Shown: positions 7,410 through 13,775 of the stretch, piece after piece | Numbering within the stretch: the first letter of the stretch is position 1 | Layout: the number at the start of each line of letters is the position of its first letter | NCBI GenBank assembly: GCA_016204425.1 | Contig: JACQKR010000016.1 | Coordinates: 1 to 23,232 of the forward strand | Reading direction: 5' to 3' | DNA: 23,232 nucleotides | Source: Candidatus Levyibacteriota bacterium | GTDB lineage: Bacteria; Patescibacteriota; Microgenomatia; Levybacterales; UBA12049 | Notes under the pieces: model-generated | Told to the model about the DNA's origin: nothing | Seen by the model: the letters and a program-made list of their open reading frames with translations, nothing else | Databases searched by the model: none | Program-made: the position numbers and the translations under genes

Positions 7410-7480
7410 GGAGCGGGCCGTCTCATAAAGACGAGTCGTTTATGGCGAACCTCGCTTACGGCGGGCCTCGTCCCCATTCA
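7410..7480. repeat. Inverted-repeat-rich spacer
   Basis: Between the LysM gene and tRNA-Asp the sequence holds overlapping inverted repeats, for example CGTCT-cataa-AGACG near 7419-7433 and paired GCGGGCC-type motifs at both ends of the region. It may be a processing or termination structure for the tRNA-Asp transcript, or a decayed palindromic element. No ORF of note is present. Confidence 0.35.
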
Positions 7481-7488
7481 TTTAGGAG

Positions 7489-7562
7489 CGGGGTGAACGG
7501 GACTCGAACCCGCGACCTCTTCCGTGACAGGGAAGCGCTCTAACCAACTGAGCTACCACCCC
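7489..7562 (-). tRNA. tRNA-Asp (anticodon GTC)
   Basis: 74 nt on the minus strand. The acceptor stem is GGGGTGG/TCACCCC (one G-T pair), the D-arm AGCTCAGTTGGTTAGAGC, the anticodon stem CTTCC/GGAAG around CTGTCAC (anticodon GTC), and the T-arm GCGGG-TTCGAGT-CCCGT. The discriminator base is G and CCA is not encoded. Confidence 0.96.
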
Positions 7563-7578
7563 AAAATGAGCTTGGTGT

Positions 7579-7607
7579 ATCCTAACAAATTCTTGCAGAG
7601 GAGTCAA
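7579..7607 (-). promoter_or_regulatory. tRNA-Asp promoter
   Basis: On the minus strand TTGACT (7602-7607), a 17-nt spacer and TAGGAT (7579-7584) preceded by TG-T. The -10 box ends 16 nt before the tRNA 5' end. It is arranged back to back with the polX promoter. Confidence 0.6.
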
Positions 7608-7646
7608 TGCTCTGATATACCACTCCGCAATCATTTTGCAGGAATT

Positions 7647-7655
7647 TGGTATAAT
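7647..7655 (+). promoter_or_regulatory. polX extended -10 promoter
   Basis: TG-G-TATAAT, a perfect extended -10, predicts a start near 7662 and thus a leader of about 114 nt before polX. No convincing -35 is seen, as is common with extended -10 promoters. Confidence 0.6.
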
Positions 7656-7665
7656 ACCTATCGTA

Positions 7666-7754
7666 GCTTTCAAATGAGAATTGCTTACTCTAGCAAACTA
7701 AAACATCCACATGATTGCTTCGCTAGGCATGATACTTATTTGCAATTTGAAAGC
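7666..7754 (+). other. Structured polX 5' leader
   Basis: GCTTTCAAAT (7666-7675) is perfectly complementary to ATTTGAAAGC (7745-7754) and would close a large loop in the mRNA leader. Inside, TTGCT-tactct-AGCAA forms a small hairpin (7681-7696), and CATGAT occurs twice as a direct repeat. This could be a regulatory leader or another palindromic element; no known riboswitch class was recognised. Confidence 0.45.
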
Positions 7755-7775
7755 AGAGGGGTATAGGATAGACAC

Positions 7776-9539
7776 ATGACAAACGCTGAGATCAGTAAGT
7801 TGTTTCGTCACGTTGCAGCAGCCTATGCGGTAAAGGATGAAAAAAAACATTATTTTCAAATTGTCGCTTATCAACGAGCTGCAGACATCATCGAAGCCTC
7901 ACCTGCCGAGATGAGAGACTTGTTTAAGGAAGGGAAGTTACAAACTGTGCCGGGAATCGGTCCCTCAATAAAAACCCACTTGGAAGAACTGATAACGACC
8001 GGAAAAGTGAAGCATTTTGATCAGGTCATGAACGCTGTTCCCCAGGCGATGTTTCCGCTTCTTGACATACCGTCGTTCGGCCCAAAAAAAGCCTTTAAAT
8101 TAGTCACAATCTTTCATTTACAAAATCAGGAATCCGTTATAGAAGATATCGAAAAATTGGCATTGGATAATAAAATTGCTCAATTGGAAGGGTTTGGTGA
8201 AAAATCTCAGAACGATATACTACAAGCCATTTCCGAGTATAAAACTGGTACAACAAAATCTGCCCGAATGGTCCTTCCTTTCGCTGCAGAGTTGGCTGAC
8301 CAGATGATTACCTACATGAAACTTTGTGCGAAAGTAAATACGATTTATCCCTTGGGTAGTTTAAGAAGGATGGTCGCCACAATCGGAGACGTCGACCTCG
8401 CAGTTGCATCCGGTGATCCCAAAGCAGTTATAGAACATTTTACTGCCTACCCAAATAAAGAAAGGGTTATCGAGCAAGGCCCCGCAACCGCTTCAATTCT
8501 TATGTCGGGCGGAAAGCATGTCGACCTAATGGTGCAGCCTCCGGACCGGTTTGGTTCTCTTCTACAACATTTTACGGGAAGTAAGCAGCATAATATTCAT
8601 CTCCGTGAAGTTGCTCTGAAAAAAAATCTCTCACTTTCAGAATATGGCATAAAAGAAAAAGGGAGTGAAGAAAAAGGGAAATTCGATACTGAAGAAAAAT
8701 TTTATCGAGCTTTGGGGATGGTATGGATTCCACCTGAAATAAGAGAAGATACCGGGGAAATAGAGCTCGCTTTGAAGAATAACCTCCCCAACCTTGTCGA
8801 ACTTGAAGACATACAGGGCGACTTTCATATTCACTCGAATTTTGCAATCGAGCCGAGTCACGATCTTGGAAGAAATACGATTGAAGAGATGGTCCAGAAA
8901 GCACTAAAACTCAAATACACAAGTATTGGATTTTCCGAACACAACCCGAGCGTTTCAAAACACTCATCAAAAGAAACATATGATCTTGTAGCACAACGGA
9001 ATGAAGCACTAGAGAAAGTACAACAGAAATTCAAAAAAATTAAAATTTTTAAGCTTATGGAAACAGATATTCTTGCAAACGGCAAAATAGGACTTGATGA
9101 GAAAAGCTTGTCGATTCTTGATGCAACAATCGTCTCTATCCACAGCTCGTTTGGGATGTCAAAAAACGAGATGACGAAACGGGTCATCGCAGGACTTTCC
9201 CACCCGAAAGCAAAAATCCTCGCTCACCCTACCGGAAGATTGCTGAATCAACGTCCGGGCTACGAACTCGACTGGGACATCCTATTTCCTTTCTGCAAAG
9301 AGCATAACAAAGCACTCGAGATAAATGCTTTCCCGGCTCGTCTCGATCTTCCCGATTCACTTGTTCGTAAAGCAGTTGAGTACGGTATCAAATTTTTTAT
9401 CAACACAGATAGTCATGCTGCAGCGCATATGGATTTGATGAGATTTGGTGTCTCGGTAGCACGAAGAGGTTGGGCAACAAAACATGATATTCTCAACGCA
9501 ATGGAGTATAATAAACTAGAGCAATGGTTTAAACAATGA
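7776..9539 (+). CDS. polX: DNA polymerase X family / PHP protein
   Basis: 587 residues, the normal bacterial PolX length. Helix-hairpin-helix segments lie near the N-terminus (VPGIGPSIKTHLEEL and IPSFGPKKAF). The nucleotidyltransferase core has GSLRR and the metal-binding GDVDL, with Asp205 and Asp207. The C-terminal PHP domain starts at Asp349 (DFHIHS, His351 and His353) and keeps SEHNPS, LAHPTGRLL and TDSHA metal-site motifs, so gap-filling synthesis plus 3'-5' exonuclease or phosphoesterase activity is likely, as in Bacillus and Thermus PolX. Expected role: base-excision repair gap filling. A short AGGA lies about 9 nt before the ATG. The gene is a single transcription unit, with an extended -10 promoter and structured leader upstream and an intrinsic terminator directly downstream. 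Confidence 0.95.
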   Translation: MTNAEISKLFRHVAAAYAVKDEKKHYFQIVAYQRAADIIEASPAEMRDLFKEGKLQTVPGIGPSIKTHLEELITTGKVKHFDQVMNAVPQAMFPLLDIPSFGPKKAFKLVTIFHLQNQESVIEDIEKLALDNKIAQLEGFGEKSQNDILQAISEYKTGTTKSARMVLPFAAELADQMITYMKLCAKVNTIYPLGSLRRMVATIGDVDLAVASGDPKAVIEHFTAYPNKERVIEQGPATASILMSGGKHVDLMVQPPDRFGSLLQHFTGSKQHNIHLREVALKKNLSLSEYGIKEKGSEEKGKFDTEEKFYRALGMVWIPPEIREDTGEIELALKNNLPNLVELEDIQGDFHIHSNFAIEPSHDLGRNTIEEMVQKALKLKYTSIGFSEHNPSVSKHSSKETYDLVAQRNEALEKVQQKFKKIKIFKLMETDILANGKIGLDEKSLSILDATIVSIHSSFGMSKNEMTKRVIAGLSHPKAKILAHPTGRLLNQRPGYELDWDILFPFCKEHNKALEINAFPARLDLPDSLVRKAVEYGIKFFINTDSHAAAHMDLMRFGVSVARRGWATKHDILNAMEYNKLEQWFKQ

Positions 9540-9542
9540 AAA

Positions 9543-9571
9543 GGAGGCTTGCCCCTCCGAAGCTTTTTTTT
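9543..9571 (+). terminator. Intrinsic terminator after polX
   Basis: GGAGG (9543-9547) pairs with CCTCC (9554-9558) around a 6-nt loop, followed closely by a run of eight T (9564-9571). It begins 3 nt after the polX stop codon. Confidence 0.8.
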
Positions 9572-9607
9572 CTATCCTATGAATAGCGTATGCAAATGTC
9601 ACTCAAA

Positions 9608-9650
9608 CCCCACTTCGTCCGGCTCAGCCGGACTTAGAGGGGCGAAGGGG
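9608..9650 (+). promoter_or_regulatory. Hairpin covering the lemA ribosome-site region
   Basis: CCCC-a-CTTCG (9608-9617) pairs with CGAAGGGG (9643-9650), enclosing a very stable GTCCGGCT-c-AGCCGGAC hairpin (9617-9633). The 3' arm runs into the lemA ribosome site (GGGGGGTGAT, from about 9647), so folding could limit ribosome access. It could also be another palindromic repeat. Confidence 0.45.
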
Positions 9651-9661
9651 GGTGATAAGAG

Positions 9662-10216
9662 ATGTCTACCCCGCTTATTATTTTACTCGTTGTCATAGGT
9701 ATCGTCATTATCTATGTTATTTCTGTATACAATTCACTCGCATCACTTCGTGTCCGGATAAAAGAAGCGTTTAGCGGCATTGATATTCAGTTGAAACGAC
9801 GTGTTGATTTGATCCCGAATTTACTTGAAACAGTAAAGGGTTATGCAAAACATGAAAAAGAAGTGTTTGAGAACGTTACAAAAGCACGTTCTGCGTTGAT
9901 GAAAGCAGACACACCTGCACAGAAAGCTGAATCAGACAATATGCTTACCGGTGCATTGAAGAGTCTGTTTGCAGTCGCCGAAGCATATCCGCAACTCCGG
10001 GCGAATGAAAATTTCAAAGCACTACAAGATGAACTTGCAGATACAGAGAATAAAATTGCATATTCACGGCAGTTTTACAATGGAAATGTTCGAGACTTTA
10101 ACACCACACTGCAAACATTCCCAAGCGGAATGATCGGCAGCATGTTTGGATTTAAGCAAGAAGAATTTTTTCAAGCTGAAGAAGAAGAGCGCAAGCCTGT
10201 AAAGGTGACTTTCTGA
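9662..10216 (+). CDS. lemA: LemA family membrane protein
   Basis: 184 residues. One N-terminal transmembrane helix (about 4-24) is followed by the helical LemA domain: YNSLASLRVRIKEAFSGIDIQLKRRVDLIPNLLETVKGYAKHE is typical, as are YSRQFYN and a tail ending near KVTF. The molecular function of LemA is not firmly known; in many bacteria it is encoded next to the membrane protease HtpX, as here, which suggests a shared envelope quality-control role. The ATG has an extended ribosome site close to AAGGAGGTGAT, partly inside a strong hairpin. The TGA stop lies at the centre of a perfect 22-bp palindrome. Confidence 0.93.
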   Translation: MSTPLIILLVVIGIVIIYVISVYNSLASLRVRIKEAFSGIDIQLKRRVDLIPNLLETVKGYAKHEKEVFENVTKARSALMKADTPAQKAESDNMLTGALKSLFAVAEAYPQLRANENFKALQDELADTENKIAYSRQFYNGNVRDFNTTLQTFPSGMIGSMFGFKQEEFFQAEEEERKPVKVTF

Positions 10217-10227
10217 TCAGAAAGTCA
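10206..10227. repeat. Perfect 22-bp palindrome at the lemA stop codon
   Basis: TGACTTTCTGA followed directly by its reverse complement. The lemA stop codon (10214-10216) is the last three bases of the left arm. As RNA it would form a hairpin between lemA and htpX. No T-run follows, so it is not a standard terminator. Confidence 0.75.
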
Positions 10228-10252
10228 TCCTGAGCGAAATCGAAGAAATTCG
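10224..10252 (+). repeat. Partial copy of the GTCATCCTGA repeat
   Basis: GTCATCCTGAGCG followed by a GAAATCGAAGAAATT stretch. Its first ten bases equal the left outer arm of the element inside gatD (13087-13096), but no matching right arm lies nearby, so it looks like a half or decayed element in the lemA-htpX spacer. Confidence 0.45.
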
Positions 10253-10292
10253 TAAAACGGATAGATATATTATATTCGCTTATGATGACTTT

Positions 10293-11186
10293 ATGAATAT
10301 ATATTCGGCAATCTCATTGAATAAAAAAAAGACATGGCTTATCATGTCTCTTTTCGTAATATTTGTCGCAACAACCGGCCTCGTGTACGGAAAAGCACAA
10401 GGTGAATATGCACTTTTGTACGCAGGCGTCGCGCTCGTTCTTGCTGGATTTACCAGTGTTATCAGCTACTATAATTCTGACAAAATAATTTTATCTCTTT
10501 CTTCAGCAAAACAAATCGCCAAACAAGATCAACCCGAATTCTATCGAATTGTTGAAAATCTATGTATCGGATCTGGCCTTCCGCTTCCGAAAATATTTGT
10601 CATTCAAGATTCATCTCCAAACGCATTTGCAACAGGAAGAGATCCGAAACACAGCAGTATTTGTGTCACCACAGGATTACTGCAACAGCTGAACAAAATT
10701 GAACTGGAAGGAGTTATCGCACATGAGCTTTCGCATATTACAAATTTTGATATTCGTCTTATGACTATTACCGCAATTTTTGTCGGGTTTATTGCGATAA
10801 TTGGCGATGTATTTCTTCGGAGTCTTAGATACGGCGGAAGAAGCAAAAAAGCCGCAGGCATATTTATTCTCATCGGCATTATCTTTGCAATTCTCTCTCC
10901 TATTGCTGCATCTCTTATCCAGCTTGCGATATCACGAAAAAGAGAATTCCTTGCTGATGCTTCAGGAGCGCTTCTAACAAGATATCCGGAAGGATTGGCC
11001 AGCGCGCTAGAAAAAATTAGTGCATCCCCTCTCCCGGTGCAGAATGCGACAAACGCAACCGCGCACCTCTTTATTGACAATCCTTTTAAAAATAAGCAAA
11101 GTGGGCAAAGCGCACATTGGTTCGCATCCCTTTTTAACACACATCCACCGGCAGCAGAACGTATACGAATCCTCAGGTCGATGTGA
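10293..11186 (+). CDS. htpX: HtpX-like M48 zinc metalloprotease
   Basis: 297 residues. The M48 active site HELSH (144-148) lies in EGVIAHELSHITNFDIR, and the third zinc ligand is Glu218 in SRKREFLADA. Four hydrophobic segments (about 15-33, 38-58, 155-175, 188-212) place it in the inner membrane with the protease domain facing the cytoplasm, as in E. coli HtpX. The C-terminal NTHPPAAERIRIL motif is typical. Expected role: degradation of misfolded membrane proteins. There is no Shine-Dalgarno site; a TATGAT box (10281-10286) ends 6 nt before the ATG but without a good -35, so a leaderless start is possible. It is followed 6 nt later by murT. Confidence 0.95.
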   Translation: MNIYSAISLNKKKTWLIMSLFVIFVATTGLVYGKAQGEYALLYAGVALVLAGFTSVISYYNSDKIILSLSSAKQIAKQDQPEFYRIVENLCIGSGLPLPKIFVIQDSSPNAFATGRDPKHSSICVTTGLLQQLNKIELEGVIAHELSHITNFDIRLMTITAIFVGFIAIIGDVFLRSLRYGGRSKKAAGIFILIGIIFAILSPIAASLIQLAISRKREFLADASGALLTRYPEGLASALEKISASPLPVQNATNATAHLFIDNPFKNKQSGQSAHWFASLFNTHPPAAERIRILRSM

Positions 11187-11192
11187 AAAGAT

Positions 11193-12584
11193 ATGATTAA
11201 CTTTCCTCTTATTTTCTTTGGCAAAGTACTCTCAGCTCTTAGCAAGCAGGCAAATATCGGTCATGGCTCAACCTGGCCCGGGCATATTGCCCTGAGAGTA
11301 AACAAGTCGATCATAAATGAGTTAATTGAAAAAAATAATATAAAAATCATACTCATCGCAGGAACGAATGGAAAGACAACAACCAGTAAGATGCTGAAAT
11401 CAATCCTTGAAAAAGCGGGGTTCAGGGTATTACACAATGCGTCCGGTGCAAATTTATTAAACGGTATTGCGTCTGCCTTGCTGCTACATGCAAGTACGAC
11501 TGGAAAACTCCCGTATGACTATGCAATTTTTGAAATTGACGAAAACATTTTCCCTGTCGTGGTTAAACATCTCATCCCGGCATACGTTATGCTCATGAAC
11601 ATTTTTCGTGATCAACTTGATCGATATGGAGAGGTCAGATCTATCGCTGATAAATGGAAAAGTGCAATGGAGACATTACCAAGGAGTACAAAATTTATTC
11701 TCAATGCGGACGATCCGATGATCGCTTGGCTCGGTTCAGGGGCAAAAAACGACATCTCATATTTTGGCGTGGCAGACTCACAAAAAAAAGAAATGGAGCA
11801 CGCTGCCGATACGATCTATTGCCCAAACTGTAATACAAAGCTCACGTTTACTTCTGTCGTCTTTTCACACTTAGGTGTGTGGGAGTGTAGTAAGTGCTTC
11901 TTGAAACGACCAAAACCGACAATCCAGTCGTATTCTTTTTATCCACTACCTGGATCCTACAATCGATACAATGTCCATGCTGCTGTTCTGACAGCAAGAA
12001 TGATCGGGGTCAACGAAGCATCAATCAAGCTCGGACTTGAGGGCTTTGAACCGGCATTCGGAAGATATGAGACAATCACCTATCGTGATAAAAAAATCAA
12101 AATCCTTCTCTCAAAAAATCCGACAGGCTTTAACGCATCGCTTCGCGCTGTGCAGGAAGAAAAAGCTAAATATATCCTCTTCGCCCTAAATGATCAGATT
12201 GCCGACGGGACAGACGTCTCGTGGATATGGGATGTCGATTTCGAAGAATTCCTTCCGGGATTTACAGAGGTGTTTGTATCGGGAAATCGTGCATTCGATA
12301 TGGGACTGAGGCTAAAATATGCAATTGAGCAAATGACTCGCCTCGACTCGGCGGAGCGGGCAAATGGCATCCATTCGGCAAGTCATTCGACTCTGAGGGA
12401 TGAACCCTCAGGCTCTGACTCGAAGAGCTCAGAATCTCCGAAATGGCAAATAGAAGAAAGCGTAAATAAAACGGTTAGTGCTGCTATAGAAATGCTGCCG
12501 AAAAATGAAACACTATATATATTACCTACATACACGGCGATGCTCGAGGTACGAAAAATACTTACAGGAAAACATATTCTGTAA
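11193..12584 (+). CDS. murT: Lipid II isoglutaminyl synthase, MurT subunit
   Basis: 463 residues. A Mur-ligase central domain carries the ATP loop GTNGKT (57-62, Lys61). The MurT-type zinc ribbon is intact, with CPNC (210-213) and CSKC (232-235). The C-terminal DUF1727 domain ends with TYTAMLEVRKIL. Together with GatD it amidates the alpha-carboxyl of D-glutamate in the lipid II stem peptide, on the inner face of the membrane, using ATP and ammonia from glutamine; this implies the cell makes amidated peptidoglycan. Residues about 382-418 are a Ser-, Arg- and Glu-rich stretch encoded by a palindromic insert between FDMGLRLKYAIEQ and WQIEESVNK, without parallel in MurT as I know it. There is no clear ribosome site; it follows htpX by 6 nt. 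Confidence 0.93.
   Translation: MINFPLIFFGKVLSALSKQANIGHGSTWPGHIALRVNKSIINELIEKNNIKIILIAGTNGKTTTSKMLKSILEKAGFRVLHNASGANLLNGIASALLLHASTTGKLPYDYAIFEIDENIFPVVVKHLIPAYVMLMNIFRDQLDRYGEVRSIADKWKSAMETLPRSTKFILNADDPMIAWLGSGAKNDISYFGVADSQKKEMEHAADTIYCPNCNTKLTFTSVVFSHLGVWECSKCFLKRPKPTIQSYSFYPLPGSYNRYNVHAAVLTARMIGVNEASIKLGLEGFEPAFGRYETITYRDKKIKILLSKNPTGFNASLRAVQEEKAKYILFALNDQIADGTDVSWIWDVDFEEFLPGFTEVFVSGNRAFDMGLRLKYAIEQMTRLDSAERANGIHSASHSTLRDEPSGSDSKSSESPKWQIEESVNKTVSAAIEMLPKNETLYILPTYTAMLEVRKILTGKHIL
12332..12446 (+). repeat. In-frame palindromic insert within murT
   Basis: Several nested inverted repeats: AATGACT (12332-12338) with AGTCATT (12381-12387); CCATTCGG (12371-12378) with CCGAAATGG (12438-12446); CTGAGGG-atgaa-CCCTCAG (12393-12411); GCTCT-gactcga-AGAGC (12412-12428). 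The two other forward frames contain stops (TGA at 12334 and at 12401), and the murT frame is open throughout. The encoded peptide is hydrophilic. Confidence 0.6.
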
Positions 12585-12588
12585 TTTG

Positions 12589-12620
12589 TTGCTACTAATA
12601 TACTAGTATATTAGTAGCAA
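12589..12620. repeat. Perfect 32-bp palindrome upstream of gatD
   Basis: TTGCTACTAATATACT is followed immediately by its exact reverse complement, centred at 12604/12605. It fills most of the 48-nt murT-gatD spacer and ends 12 nt before the gatD ATG. It is AT-rich with no following T-run. It could be an operator, a cruciform site, or an RNA hairpin that sets GatD translation. Confidence 0.85.
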
Positions 12621-12632
12621 GCGGATAATATT

Positions 12633-13481
12633 ATGAAAGATTTATCAATAACTGTTGGCTGGCTCTACCCTGACCTGATGAGTACGTATGGTGATCGGGG
12701 AAATATTATCTGTATAAAAAAACGATGCTCGTGGAGAACTATCGATCTTCGTGTAGAACCAATAACAGCAGAAACTACAATAAAAAAGCTTGAAGCAATT
12801 GATATTCTTTTTGGCGGAGGCGCGCAGGACATGGAGCAGGAAATTGTTATGAACGACTTGCGCGGTAAAAAAAGTACAATTATCCGTAAACAAATCGAAA
12901 AAAACATGCCGGCGCTCTTTGTCTGTGGCTCGCCACAACTTATGGGTAATTACTACGAACCGGCAGAAGGGAAACGGATCGAAGGACTTGGTATATTTGA
13001 TATGATCTCAAAACATCCCGGTAAAAATGCAAAACGGCTCATCGGAAATATTATCGCAGAAGTACAATGGGAAAACCTTACTGACCGTCATCCTGAACCC
13101 CGATTTAATCGGGGGAACCGGAGTGAAGGATCTAATCAAATAGATTCTTCGCCTTTGGCTCAGAATGACAGTTTGATCGTTGGTTTTGAAAATCACGGGG
13201 GAAGAACGTATTTGGGAACAAATGTAAAACCATTCGCAAAAGTTGTTAAAGGGTACGGGAACAACGGCGAAGACGAGACAGAAGGAGTCGTCTATAAAAA
13301 CGCTATTGGAAGCTATTTTCATGGCCCGTTACTCCCCAAAAACCCCCATATTGCCGACTGGATTATACAGAGCGCATTATCGCAAAAATATCAGGAAGAT
13401 ATACCGCTTACCCCTCTTGATGATACGCTTGAATGGCGCGCGCACCGCTTCATTGCCAACAGAATGGGCGTTGAGCTATAA
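12633..13481 (+). CDS. gatD: Lipid II isoglutaminyl synthase, GatD glutaminase subunit
   Basis: 282 residues with a CobB/CobQ-type class I glutamine amidotransferase fold. It releases ammonia from glutamine for MurT. The likely nucleophile is Cys98 (LFVCGSPQLMG) and the catalytic histidine His230 (YFHGPLLPKNP); GFENHGGRTYLG is the typical GatD segment. Residues 150-180 are extra, lying between IAEVQWENL and LIVGFENHGG, and are encoded by a palindromic element, while both flanks match the family without a break. Without the insert the protein would be about 250 residues, near usual GatD size. No Shine-Dalgarno site is present; a 32-bp palindrome sits 12 nt upstream. The TAA stop overlaps the -10 box of the gatC promoter. 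Confidence 0.93.
   Translation: MKDLSITVGWLYPDLMSTYGDRGNIICIKKRCSWRTIDLRVEPITAETTIKKLEAIDILFGGGAQDMEQEIVMNDLRGKKSTIIRKQIEKNMPALFVCGSPQLMGNYYEPAEGKRIEGLGIFDMISKHPGKNAKRLIGNIIAEVQWENLTDRHPEPRFNRGNRSEGSNQIDSSPLAQNDSLIVGFENHGGRTYLGTNVKPFAKVVKGYGNNGEDETEGVVYKNAIGSYFHGPLLPKNPHIADWIIQSALSQKYQEDIPLTPLDDTLEWRAHRFIANRMGVEL
13087..13169 (+). repeat. In-frame palindromic element within gatD
   Basis: The outer stem is GTCATCCTGA (13087-13096) with TCAGAATGAC (13160-13169), one mismatch. Hairpin 1 is CCCCGATT/AATCGGGG (13098-13114). Hairpin 2 is GAAGGATCTA-atcaaa-TAGATTCTTC (13125-13150), with one G-T pair. The other two forward frames are closed (TGA at 13094, TAG at 13141); the gatD frame is open and adds about 31 residues. 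Confidence 0.8.
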
Positions 13482-13482
13482 T
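13453..13482 (+). promoter_or_regulatory. gatC promoter (leaderless), inside the gatD 3' end
   Basis: TTGCCA (13453-13458), an 18-nt spacer and a perfect TATAAT (13477-13482) end 6 nt before the gatC ATG. The -10 box contains the gatD stop codon TAA (13479-13481). There is no room for a ribosome site, so gatCAB should be transcribed as a leaderless mRNA. Confidence 0.7.
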
Positions 13483-13488
13483 ACGCCC

Positions 13489-13773
13489 ATGCGTATCGAC
13501 GTCTCACATATAGCAAAACTCGCAAACCTCCCGTTAACCGAAGAGGAGAAAAAAAAGTTCGAGAAACAACTCGAAGAGACACTTCAGTATATTGAACAGT
13601 TAAAGGAAATAGACACGACCGGTATACCCGTAACAAATACGGTGACTGATCTTCAGAATGTAGCTGATGAGGACGTAGCTCGACCGTCATTATCAAGTCT
13701 GGAAGCACTTGCAAATGCCACCTCAACCTTTCATGGACTATTCAAAGTTAAAGCGATTCTCGACCAAAAATAA
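13489..13773 (+). CDS. gatC: Asp/Glu-tRNA amidotransferase subunit C
   Basis: 94 residues, usual for GatC. It begins MRIDVSHIAKLANLPLTEEE and continues with the helical FEKQLEETLQYIEQLKEIDTTGI, then DVARPSL. GatC wraps around and stabilises the GatA-GatB interface. The frame is open much further upstream into gatD, but the ATG at 13489 matches the family N-terminus and a perfect -10 box lies 6 nt before it. It is followed 2 nt after its stop by gatA. In the family, GatCAB converts misacylated Glu-tRNA(Gln) and/or Asp-tRNA(Asn), implying that GlnRS and/or AsnRS is missing from the genome. Confidence 0.95.
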   Translation: MRIDVSHIAKLANLPLTEEEKKKFEKQLEETLQYIEQLKEIDTTGIPVTNTVTDLQNVADEDVARPSLSSLEALANATSTFHGLFKVKAILDQK

Positions 13774-13775
13774 CT

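Noticed and set aside
7666..7754. A third tRNA or tRNA-like gene before polX
   Set aside because: A long closing stem and inner hairpin exist, but no 7-bp acceptor stem, T-arm consensus or anticodon arm could be placed.
10604..11245. 213-codon open frame on the minus strand opposite htpX
   Set aside because: It lies fully antisense to a clear HtpX protein, has no family motifs or ribosome site, and shows biased cysteine- and serine-rich composition typical of a shadow frame.
12589..12620. Palindrome as intrinsic terminator of murT
   Set aside because: The stem is AT-rich and followed by GCGGATAATATT rather than a T-run.
13087..13169. gatD insert as a sequencing error or frameshift
   Set aside because: The frame is kept on both sides, conserved motifs continue without loss, and the insert is an ordered palindromic structure rather than noise.
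13243..13488. Upstream extension of the gatC frame
   Set aside because: It overlaps gatD in another frame, the GatC family starts at the ATG at 13489, and a TATAAT lies 6 nt before that ATG.
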